A stretch of DNA of 64,000 nt, from positions 62,001 to 126,000 of the forward strand of contig NZ_QWEH01000004.1 in assembly GCF_003515705.1 (NCBI RefSeq). The letters are read 5' to 3'. Of the stretch, positions 57,489 to 64,000 are shown in pieces. How positions within the stretch are numbered: position 1 is the first letter of the stretch; every line of letters starts with the position of its first letter. The notes under the pieces were generated by a model. The model was not told where the DNA came from. It ran no database searches and saw only the letters and a program-made list of their open reading frames with translations. This DNA is from Oceanobacillus profundus. Lineage in GTDB: Bacteria; Bacillota; Bacilli; Bacillales; Amphibacillaceae. The translations under genes and the position numbers were made by a program.

Positions 57489-58293
57489 AATCTTGAATGT
57501 TCATGTTTGTTTGATTTAAATGGTTGGAGCAATTACCTTTTAAAATAAAATATTTTCTTGTGTCAGAATGATTGGCGAAATCGCCTTAATATAAGGTTGG
57601 CATTTCGGTGATATTTGTATAAAGTGAAATGTGGTAGATTTTTTAAAGGGCTTCTGGTTTTTTAAGCTGGAACCCCTTTTGTAAATTGATTAATTAGTTC
57701 TTCTTTTTCAACTTCGTGTTTTTGCTTAAGTTTTTTATTTCGTAGATTCTTTGTCTAAGACGGTCGGTATGTATCCGAATATTCAGTTCTACATCTGCTT
57801 AATAGTTGAGGATTAACACTGTACTTTTGTGATATCTCATTTTGTTTCTTTTTCTTTTTTTCTCATAGTATTTTTATCTGATTTTCCATTTTTAGTGTCC
57901 AAACCTATGTATACATTATAGCTCTTCACAATACTTTCCTCCTCTACAGATAAGAATTATATCTCCACAATCAATTTTATGCCTTCGAAAATCCAATACG
58001 AGCTAATAACTAGTCTAAATCATTCAATATCTGTATTAAATGAAGGGTATAATGGCGGTTCTTACGATAAGTTCACCAACTGATTTTACTAAATGTTTTT
58101 TGTCACTAACTTTTAAACTCCAAAAAAATCAAAATTCATCATCTACTAATTTCCAAATGATAAAATAAAGTTCCGCTTTGTTCCACTGAGCCACATTATA
58201 AAGATTCCAGTTTTAAATTTTATAATTTATTCATTTTTTCAATTGTTTGTCCATATAATGTAACAGTTTGGTCGTGGATGAGGGTGATATTGA
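57489..58293. other. 800-bp non-coding flank of the island
   Basis: Holds the IS3-type orfA remnant (57662-57889) and otherwise AT-rich sequence. I see no further gene with a ribosome binding site before ytxC. Confidence 0.5.
57662..57889 (-). pseudogene. IS3-type transposase OrfA remnant
   Basis: On the minus strand a 76-codon frame starts MENQIKIL and contains EISQKYSVNPQLLSRCRTEY, an HTH typical of IS3-family OrfA. It ends KQKHEVEKEELINQFTKGVPA. It is broken by TGA after codon 8 and TAG after YRPS. The sequence GGACACTAAAAATGG before the start may be the element's terminal repeat. No OrfB is recognisable. Confidence 0.7.
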
Positions 58294-59142
58294 TTGCTGG
58301 AGGTATATTTTGAATCAGACAAAGAAGTAATTAGCTTTTGTGAACATTTATTTCGCAGTCATAAACAAATTGAGTTGAATTGGAAAACAGATGATAAGTG
58401 GGGGAATCATCTGCAGTTTAAGGAGCATGTAGCTACAAAGGAATTGATGGATGCCATTACAGATACAATGGCAAATGTGTTTATGACTCACCGGTTACGT
58501 ACAATGGTAAATCGAATTATTCAGGAGCACTACTATTATACGAACAATGAAGAGATTGAGCGAATTCATGATCTGACCTATTGGATTATAACTGGTGAGG
58601 ATGAAGAAAGTAAGCGGCTTCGAGAGAACAAAAATCATCATGCATTTTTAAAGTCTTTATTTACTGAAAGCTTAAAAGAGAGTTTTGTTATTCACTTTGA
58701 TTCCATCGTGAATTTCCGTTTGAAACCATTTAAGGATAAACTTATTTATTTTGTTGGCTTAGCAATTGATGAATTCAGGCGAGAAGAAGACCATCAAGCG
58801 TTTGTGGACATGCTTCGGGCATATGTGGAGAAGAAAGAACCAGGTTTACCAGTTATTCATATATTACAAGGAAGTGACTTTGCCTTTTTTAAACAAAATG
58901 GGAAGCAGATGACAAACATAGAGCTACGGGTTTTAATGAAACAGGAGCCACTCTATATTGTTGGCCTGCATGACAATGAATTTAATCTTGCGCCACTAAT
59001 TGCAATGGCACCTGAAAAGCTAAAAATTTATGGCGATGATCCGGCAGAACCGAAAACATTAACGGTAATTAATGTTTTCCAAGAAAAAGTGGATTTCGAA
59101 CCAATTAGCAATTTTCCTTTTCCTTATTATTTTAATAAATGA
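58294..59142 (+). CDS. ytxC: sporulation protein YtxC
   Basis: The 282-aa soluble protein matches YtxC of the dnaI-ytxC-thrS neighbourhood; features include KEHVATKELMDAITDTMANVF and the middle SIVNFRLKPFKDKLIYFVGLAIDEF. The start is TTG with GAGGGTGAT 6 nt upstream. The biochemical role is unknown; it is assigned to sporulation by family. This gene marks the return to the core gene order after the island. Confidence 0.85.
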   Translation: MLEVYFESDKEVISFCEHLFRSHKQIELNWKTDDKWGNHLQFKEHVATKELMDAITDTMANVFMTHRLRTMVNRIIQEHYYYTNNEEIERIHDLTYWIITGEDEESKRLRENKNHHAFLKSLFTESLKESFVIHFDSIVNFRLKPFKDKLIYFVGLAIDEFRREEDHQAFVDMLRAYVEKKEPGLPVIHILQGSDFAFFKQNGKQMTNIELRVLMKQEPLYIVGLHDNEFNLAPLIAMAPEKLKIYGDDPAEPKTLTVINVFQEKVDFEPISNFPFPYYFNK

Positions 59143-59154
59143 TTTATCTAGTAC

Positions 59155-59183
59155 TTGATTTTCCTCGAATGTAAAGCTATAAT
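59155..59183 (+). promoter_or_regulatory. SigA promoter of thrS
   Basis: TTGATT (59155-59160), 17 nt, TATAAT (59178-59183), directly upstream of the T-box leader. Confidence 0.8.
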
Positions 59184-59189
59184 ACACAT

Positions 59190-59468
59190 TATACAAATGG
59201 AATGAATGAAAAGTATTGAGAAGGACATGATTATTTGCATTCGTATAGCTATGAAGAGAAGGAAGTCAAAGGCTGGAAGCTTCCTCTATACAAACAAATA
59301 ATTACCACCTTTGAACTCTGTCAGTGAACCTAAAAGTAGTTGACAGCGTAGATTCTGCGTTAAAGAATGAATGAAGCCGTAATTAAATTACGGGAATTAG
59401 GGTGGAACCACGATGTATCCAACACTCGTCCCTTTGCATTAGTGCAGAGGGATGGGTGTTTTTTAATT
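59190..59468 (+). promoter_or_regulatory. T-box riboswitch of thrS
   Basis: The conserved T-box core AGGGTGGAACCACG is at 59399-59412. It is followed by a terminator (AACACTCGTCCCT paired with AGGGATGGGTGTT, about 59421-59461, then T6). Upstream, stem I holds an ACC triplet at 59304-59306 (a second at 59307) that can serve as the threonine specifier. Uncharged tRNA-Thr should favour the antiterminator and thrS expression. Confidence 0.92.
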
Positions 59469-59476
59469 TGTATCCA

Positions 59477-59520
59477 AAAAGCGGAAGTTCCTTTAGTTGC
59501 TGGGTGCTAGAGTGGACGTG
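59477..59520. repeat. partial copy of the AAAAGCGGAAG repeat
   Basis: The opening word AAAAGCGGAAG and a loosely matching tail up to TGGAC recur from the element at 38570. It lies between the T-box terminator and thrS and seems a short or decayed copy. Confidence 0.45.
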
Positions 59521-59591
59521 GCTGTTTTGGCAGCTAAATTATTCGTATCATTCAAATTTATAGGTTTAAACGAGGAAAAGGAGTGTTTCAA

Positions 59592-61535
59592 TTGGCAGAA
59601 ATTATCATTACATTTCCCGATGGAGCTGAAAAGAGCTTTCCGCAAGGTACAACAGGGGAAGAAATCGCAGCATCCATTTCATCAGGGTTAAAGAAACAAG
59701 CATTAGCAATTAAACTGGATGGTGAGCTTGTAGACTTACGCCGTGGACTAGAATCTGGCGGGAAGCTTGAAATCATTACGTACAAAGATGAAGAAGGCAT
59801 CGAAGTGATGCGTCATTCAACTGCGCATTTGCTGGCACAAGCTGTGAAACGACTTTATAAAGATGTGAAGTTAGGTGTAGGTCCTGTCATCGAAGAAGGA
59901 TTCTACTATGATATTGATATGGAACATACCTTAACTCCAGAAGATCTTCCGAAGATTGAAAAAGAAATGAAGCGTATCATTGATGAAAATTTAGAAATTA
60001 AGCGCGTAGAGGTATCACGTAATGAAGCCCAAGTTCGATTCCAAGCTATCGGTGATGACCTAAAGCTTGAATTAATTGATGCGATTCCGGAAGATGAACA
60101 AGTAACCATTTACGAGCAGGGTGAATTTTTTGACCTATGTCGCGGAATTCATGTCCCATCAACAAGTAAAATTAAGGCATTTAAATTGCTAAGCATCTCT
60201 GGAGCTTATTGGCGTGGAGATAGTAACAACAAACAATTGCAACGTATCTATGGAACTGCATTTGAAAAGCCAAAAGAGCTTGAAGAACACTTACGTATTT
60301 TAGAAGAGCGAAAAGAACGTGATCATCGTAAATTAGGTAAAGAACTTGATTTATTTACTGTATCGCAAAAGGTTGGTCAAGGATTACCATTATGGTTACC
60401 AAAAGGAGCAACTATCCGTCGCAACATAGAGCGTTATATTGTTGATCTGGAGGAGCGTTTAGGATATGATCATGTCTACACTCCAGTACTGGGAAGTAAA
60501 ACATTATATGAAACAAGTGGACACTGGGATCATTATCAGGACGATATTTTCCCGCCAATGGAGATGGACAATGAAACGTTAATTCTTCGTCCGATGAATT
60601 GTCCGCATCATATGATGGTATTTAAAAATAATTTATGGAGCTACCGACAACTTCCTGTTCGGATTGCAGAGCTTGGTACGATGCATCGTCACGAAATGAG
60701 TGGAGCACTTGCAGGGCTTCAGCGTGTGCGTGGGATGACATTGAACGATGCGCATATTTTTGCCCGTCCAGATCAGTTGAAAGATGAATTTGTCCGTGTT
60801 GTTGAATTAGTTCAAAAAGTATACAAAGACTTTGGTATTGAGGATTACTATTTCAGACTTTCTTATCGCGATCCGGAAGATAAAGAGAAATATATCGATA
60901 ATGATGAAATGTGGGAAAAAGCACAAGCAACGTTAAAAGAAACAATGGATGATATGAACCTTGAATATGTGGAAGCAGAAGGCGAAGCAGCATTCTATGG
61001 TCCGAAGCTTGATATCCAGGTGAAAACTGCACTTGGTAAAGATGAAACATTATCAACGGTTCAATTGGACTTCCACTTACCAGAACGCTTTGATTTAACT
61101 TATATTGGGGAAGATGGAAAAGAACATCGCCCAGTCGTTATTCACCGTGGTGTTGTTTCTACAATGGAACGTTTTGTTGCATTCTTAATTGAGGAATATA
61201 AAGGTGCATTCCCAACTTGGCTTGCTCCTGTTCAAGTGAAGGTTATCCCAGTTTCTCCACAAGTACATCTCGATTACGCAAAAGATATTGTAGACAAACT
61301 TAGATTACAAGGTGTACGAGTCGAATTGGATGAACGCGATGAGAAAATCGGCTATAAAATCCGCGAAGCACAGACACAAAAAGTTCCATTTGCCCTCGTA
61401 TTAGGCGATAAAGAGGTTGAAGGAGATGCTGTGAGCTATCGCCGTTATGGGGAACAAAAAACAGAGTCTCTTGCATACGATGATTTTGAAGCACTTATTA
61501 AAGAGGAGATTGCAGAGAAAAAATTAAGAAAGTAA
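59592..61535 (+). CDS. thrS: threonyl-tRNA synthetase
   Basis: A 647-aa class II synthetase: N-terminal TGS domain ([27 protein letters not shown]), the TGS-linked editing domain with [15 protein letters not shown], then the catalytic core. Zinc ligands lie in [10 protein letters not shown] and [26 protein letters not shown]; motif 3 is near [19 protein letters not shown]; the anticodon domain ends the protein. The TTG at 59592 is 8 nt after AAAAGGAG; the in-frame GTG at 59583 overlaps that Shine-Dalgarno. Controlled by the T-box upstream. Confidence 0.95.
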   Translation: MAEIIITFPDGAEKSFPQGTTGEEIAASISSGLKKQALAIKLDGELVDLRRGLESGGKLEIITYKDEEGIEVMRHSTAHLLAQAVKRLYKDVKLGVGPVIEEGFYYDIDMEHTLTPEDLPKIEKEMKRIIDENLEIKRVEVSRNEAQVRFQAIGDDLKLELIDAIPEDEQVTIYEQGEFFDLCRGIHVPSTSKIKAFKLLSISGAYWRGDSNNKQLQRIYGTAFEKPKELEEHLRILEERKERDHRKLGKELDLFTVSQKVGQGLPLWLPKGATIRRNIERYIVDLEERLGYDHVYTPVLGSKTLYETSGHWDHYQDDIFPPMEMDNETLILRPMNCPHHMMVFKNNLWSYRQLPVRIAELGTMHRHEMSGALAGLQRVRGMTLNDAHIFARPDQLKDEFVRVVELVQKVYKDFGIEDYYFRLSYRDPEDKEKYIDNDEMWEKAQATLKETMDDMNLEYVEAEGEAAFYGPKLDIQVKTALGKDETLSTVQLDFHLPERFDLTYIGEDGKEHRPVVIHRGVVSTMERFVAFLIEEYKGAFPTWLAPVQVKVIPVSPQVHLDYAKDIVDKLRLQGVRVELDERDEKIGYKIREAQTQKVPFALVLGDKEVEGDAVSYRRYGEQKTESLAYDDFEALIKEEIAEKKLRK

Positions 61536-61638
61536 GGTATTTTTCAGCTTAAAAGTTCTGTAGAAAACCTATTTTTTTGTATTGTACCTGCAGTATGCTA
61601 TACTATAAGTAATAGAAAATGTGTATTTTTAAAAAAAG

Positions 61639-61667
61639 TTGACATAAATGATAGATGATGATACACT
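61639..61667 (+). promoter_or_regulatory. SigA promoter of infC-rpmI-rplT
   Basis: A perfect TTGACA (61639-61644), 17 nt, TACACT (61662-61667). A second candidate, TTGTAC-N16-TATAAG, lies at 61582-61609. Confidence 0.7.
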
Positions 61668-61679
61668 AATAAAGTTGAT

Positions 61680-61830
61680 AAATTGAATGATCTTAAGACA
61701 AGTAGAAGCACCCGCTTCTCACCTGATTGACGCCGTTATGGTAGTTGACGGGTTCCGAACTCTTTTTTATAAAGTTATTGGAGACGTGTGGGTGCATGAA
61801 GTGCCCACACTTTTTTCATGCATAAAATCT
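61680..61830 (+). promoter_or_regulatory. L20-type leader of infC with attenuator
   Basis: The leader contains the AGAAGCACCCGCTTCTCACCTG block seen in Bacillus infC leaders. It ends in a terminator (GTGTGGGTGC with GTGCCCACAC, 61796-61820, then T6). In Bacillus, ribosomal protein L20, the third product of this operon, binds the leader and promotes termination. Confidence 0.82.
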
Positions 61831-61874
61831 TGTCAAGATAGATCAGTAACAAAAATATTTGGAGGTGGCTGGCT

Positions 61875-62390
61875 ATTAGCAAGGATATGAACGTCAATGA
61901 GAAGATTCGTGCGAGAGAAGTACGACTTATCGATTCAAATGGTGATCAGCTGGGAGTTAAAACACGTCAGGAAGCATTGGAAATTGCACAAACACGCAAT
62001 CTCGACTTAGTACTTGTTGCTCCAAACGCAAAACCACCAGTGTGTCGTATCATGGACTACGGGAAATATCGATTTGAGCAACAGAAGAAAGAAAAAGAAG
62101 CACGTAAGAAACAAAAAGTAATTAATATTAAAGAAGTTCGCTTTACTCCAGGAATCGGAGATCATGACTTTGAAACAAAGTTGAAAAATGCTCGTAAATT
62201 CTTGGAAAAAGGGGACAAAGTGAAAGCAGCAGTTCGTTTTCGTGGGCGTGCAATTACGCATAAAGAACTTGGGCGTGAAGTGTTAGATCGCTTTGCAGAG
62301 GAAGTTAAAGATATTGCTACGATTGAAACGAAACCGAAAATGGAAGGCCGTAACATGTTCATGATGGTTGCGCCATTAGCTGAAAAATAA
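61875..62390 (+). CDS. infC: translation initiation factor IF-3, ATT start
   Basis: Keeps 30S subunits free and checks initiator tRNA. The 171-aa protein has the N-domain [17 protein letters not shown] start ([23 protein letters not shown]), the [25 protein letters not shown] linker region and a C-domain ending [14 protein letters not shown]. The start is most likely ATT at 61875 (reads M-S-K-D), 9 nt after GGAGG at 61861, as in B. subtilis infC. The ATG at 61887 is too far from that site. A rare start lets IF-3 limit its own translation. Confidence 0.92.
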   Translation: MSKDMNVNEKIRAREVRLIDSNGDQLGVKTRQEALEIAQTRNLDLVLVAPNAKPPVCRIMDYGKYRFEQQKKEKEARKKQKVINIKEVRFTPGIGDHDFETKLKNARKFLEKGDKVKAAVRFRGRAITHKELGREVLDRFAEEVKDIATIETKPKMEGRNMFMMVAPLAEK

Positions 62391-62467
62391 TCTAGCTTAT
62401 AGTAAAGTGTTCAAGTTAAAATCTTTTTAAGCTGAGGTGCTTGAACCAATTCAAGGAGGAAATTATT

Positions 62468-62662
62468 ATGCCTAAAATGAAAACTCATAGCGGAACAGCG
62501 AAACGTTTCAAACGTACAGGTTCTGGAAAATTAAAAAGATCTCATGCATATACAAGCCATATGTTTGCAAACAAATCTCAAAAACAGAAGCGTAAATTGC
62601 GTAAAAGTGCAGTGGTTTCTTCAGGAGATTTCAAACGTATCAAAGCAATGATACCTAAATAA
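62468..62662 (+). CDS. rpmI: ribosomal protein bL35
   Basis: A 64-aa, very basic 50S protein: [20 protein letters not shown], ending [10 protein letters not shown]. The ATG at 62468 has AAGGAGG upstream; an in-frame extension from 62441 overlaps that site and is leader. Confidence 0.96.
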   Translation: MPKMKTHSGTAKRFKRTGSGKLKRSHAYTSHMFANKSQKQKRKLRKSAVVSSGDFKRIKAMIPK

Positions 62663-62726
62663 GTTAAAAAATAAACGAACCGATTGAATATATATTGATT
62701 TACAATTGTACTAGGAGGGAATTATT

Positions 62727-63083
62727 ATGCCACGTGTAAAAGGTGGAACAGTAACACGCAGACGTCGTAAACGCGTCCTTAAATTAGCTAAAGGTTATTA
62801 TGGAGCAAAGAGTACTTTATTTAGAGTTGCAAAACAACAAGTAATGAAATCAGGTCAATACGCTTATCGTGACCGCAGACAGAAAAAACGTGATTTCCGT
62901 AAATTATGGATCGCACGTATTAATGCTGCTGCTCGTTTGAATGATATTTCTTACAGCAAATTAATGCACGGTCTTAAATTAGCAGGAATTGAAGTAAACC
63001 GTAAAATGTTGTCAGAGCTTGCTATTAATGATGAAAAAGCATTCGCACAATTAGTAAGTCAAGCAAAAGACGCTTTAAAATAA
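62727..63083 (+). CDS. rplT: ribosomal protein bL20
   Basis: A 118-aa basic 50S assembly protein ([20 protein letters not shown] start, [27 protein letters not shown] core) that also represses its own operon through the leader. Followed by a strong terminator. Confidence 0.97.
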   Translation: MPRVKGGTVTRRRRKRVLKLAKGYYGAKSTLFRVAKQQVMKSGQYAYRDRRQKKRDFRKLWIARINAAARLNDISYSKLMHGLKLAGIEVNRKMLSELAINDEKAFAQLVSQAKDALK

Positions 63084-63094
63084 TGATATTAAAG

Positions 63095-63134
63095 GGGCCA
63101 AATCCGAATTATGCTTGGATTTGGCCTTTTTCTC
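63095..63134 (+). terminator. terminator after infC-rpmI-rplT
   Basis: A 10-bp perfect stem GGCCAAATCC/GGATTTGGCC (63097-63106, 63118-63127) followed by T5. Confidence 0.92.
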
Positions 63135-63184
63135 TTTATAACAGAATACATAGACAAAAACTCGAATATCAAGGAGGAACGAGA

Positions 63185-63463
63185 ATGGAAGAACATAGCT
63201 CGTTTATTATGTATCTAATTAGTGTCAATATCATAGGCTTTATCCTAATGTATATTGATAAACGAAAGGCGATGAAAAAGCAATATCGCATTCCAGAGCG
63301 AACGTTTTGGGCATTGGCTATTCTTGGTAGCGCACTTGGAACATATATCGGTATGAAATTATTCCGTCATAAAACAAAGCATCGCTCCTTTATGATTGGT
63401 ATGCCAATTTTATTCATTGTGAATATCGTTTGCTGTATCTATATTTTCTTCTTTATGTCATAA
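63185..63463 (+). CDS. DUF1294 membrane protein (YsdA-like)
   Basis: A 92-aa protein with three hydrophobic segments and the DUF1294 marks: NIIGFILMYIDKRKAMKKQYRIPERTF, LGSALGTYIGMKLFRHKTKH. The ATG at 63185 follows CAAGGAGGA; the frame upstream to 63083 overlaps the rplT terminator and is not coding. The same family lies next to rplT in B. subtilis (ysdA). Function unknown. Confidence 0.85.
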   Translation: MEEHSSFIMYLISVNIIGFILMYIDKRKAMKKQYRIPERTFWALAILGSALGTYIGMKLFRHKTKHRSFMIGMPILFIVNIVCCIYIFFFMS

Positions 63464-63556
63464 AGGCTCGTCTCTTGTCATATACATGTACTGTAAGCGG
63501 GGATGGTGCCGGGCATGATTTGGTTTCAGGTTGGTGCAAGACCAAGGAGGTTGTTT

Positions 63557-64000
63557 ATGGAGTTATTTGGGAACTATGTACTGGCTTTTGTTGAGATGGG
63601 AGGTTTATTCGCACCGCTTTTCTTTATTTTATTCCATTTACTTCGGCCATTGTTTTTCCTGCCAGTCGTATTTATTTGTATCTCTGGTGGTGTATTATTT
63701 GGCCCGATGGCAGGTACCGTTTACTCCATTATAGGCATTACGTTATCTAGCATGTTTTTCTATCTAATGATTGACCGCATGCCGAAATCATTAGATCGGC
63801 TAATTCGTGTCAAACAGAAGCTATTGGGAAAGCATGGAGAATTGAACACGTCACAGGTTACCTTACTTCGGCTCATACCGTTTATCCATTTCCATCTGTT
63901 GTCACTTTGCCTTATTGAGGTTTCCTCAAGTTTCAAAGGGTATATGAAATCATCCTTATTATCCAATATTCCTTTAGCAGCGATTTATACCTTTATCGGT
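63557..64000 (+). CDS. ytxB: TVP38/TMEM64-family membrane protein, cut by window end
   Basis: An ATG after AAGGAGG opens a frame that runs off the window (148 codons seen). The sequence has the SNARE-associated/TVP38 pattern: LLRPLFFLPVVFICISGGVLFGPMAGTVYSIIG and the loop TLLRLIPFIHFHLLSLCLIE, where VAR-type family members read RLxPxxPxxxxNY; here HFHLLSLC is a variant. YtxB is the B. subtilis family member near thrS. Probably a lipid scramblase-like membrane protein. Confidence 0.75.
   Translation, partial: MELFGNYVLAFVEMGGLFAPLFFILFHLLRPLFFLPVVFICISGGVLFGPMAGTVYSIIGITLSSMFFYLMIDRMPKSLDRLIRVKQKLLGKHGELNTSQVTLLRLIPFIHFHLLSLCLIEVSSSFKGYMKSSLLSNIPLAAIYTFIG

Overview
The window is chromosomal DNA of a low-GC, endospore-forming member of the Bacillaceae. 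It probably comes from the Oceanobacillus/Virgibacillus side of the family, although the genus is an inference from protein flavour and intergenic repeats. Gene content and order follow the Bacillus subtilis 'yt' region: ytfI-gerW-tpx-ytxK-ackA, ytkL, ytoI, ytpI-nrnA-ytrI-ytrH, dnaE, ytsJ, accDA-pfkA-pyk-fxsA, ytvI, citZ-icd-mdh-phoPR-polA-mutM-coaE-gapB-nrdR-dnaB-dnaI, ytxC-thrS and infC-rpmI-rplT. Several members (gerW, ytrH, ytrI, ytvI, ytxC) are sporulation genes.

Layout. 1-13 kb: a 5'-truncated amidohydrolase, NAD kinase, gerW locus, thiol peroxidase, acetate kinase, a universal stress protein, alanine dehydrogenase, an M24 peptidase, PspA behind a textbook SigW promoter, YtkL and an RsbR-type STAS protein. 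13-20.5 kb: ComC; then an accessory three-gene operon (PlsY-like acyltransferase, GNAT-class V aminotransferase fusion, LTA-synthase-like transferase); then YtoI behind a promoter embedded in a 12-bp inverted repeat. 20.5-35.7 kb: NrnA, YtrI/YtrH, DnaE, malic enzyme, a GntR regulator with a candidate operator in the malic enzyme leader, the acetyl-CoA carboxyltransferase subunits, PfkA, Pyk, FxsA and YtvI. 36-51.3 kb: TCA enzymes, a PhoPR pair whose kinase lacks the extracytoplasmic sensor, DNA polymerase I, MutM, CoaE, GapB with two CcpN-type boxes, NrdR, DnaB and DnaI. 58.3-64 kb: YtxC, a T-box-controlled thrS, an infC operon with L20-type leader and an ATT start, and the start of a YtxB-like gene.

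The most interesting region is 51.4-58.2 kb, an AT-rich insertion between dnaI and ytxC. It is littered with decayed transposases (IS200 type, two IS256-type pieces, IS3-type orfA). Inside sit an isolated, strongly signalled 42-codon gene ending Glu-Trp-Thr; a 316-aa squalene-cyclase/prenyltransferase-repeat protein with a DADS version of the class II DxDD motif; a class I isoprenyl-synthase-like protein; and an ABC-2 type transporter. My hypothesis is a secreted isoprenoid or prenylated-peptide system, loosely analogous to ComQ/ComX. The pairing of peptide and enzymes is inference.

Regulatory signals read from the sequence include SigA promoters, one SigW promoter, a possible SigB promoter, the T-box, the L20 leader, many intrinsic terminators and several interspersed repeats.
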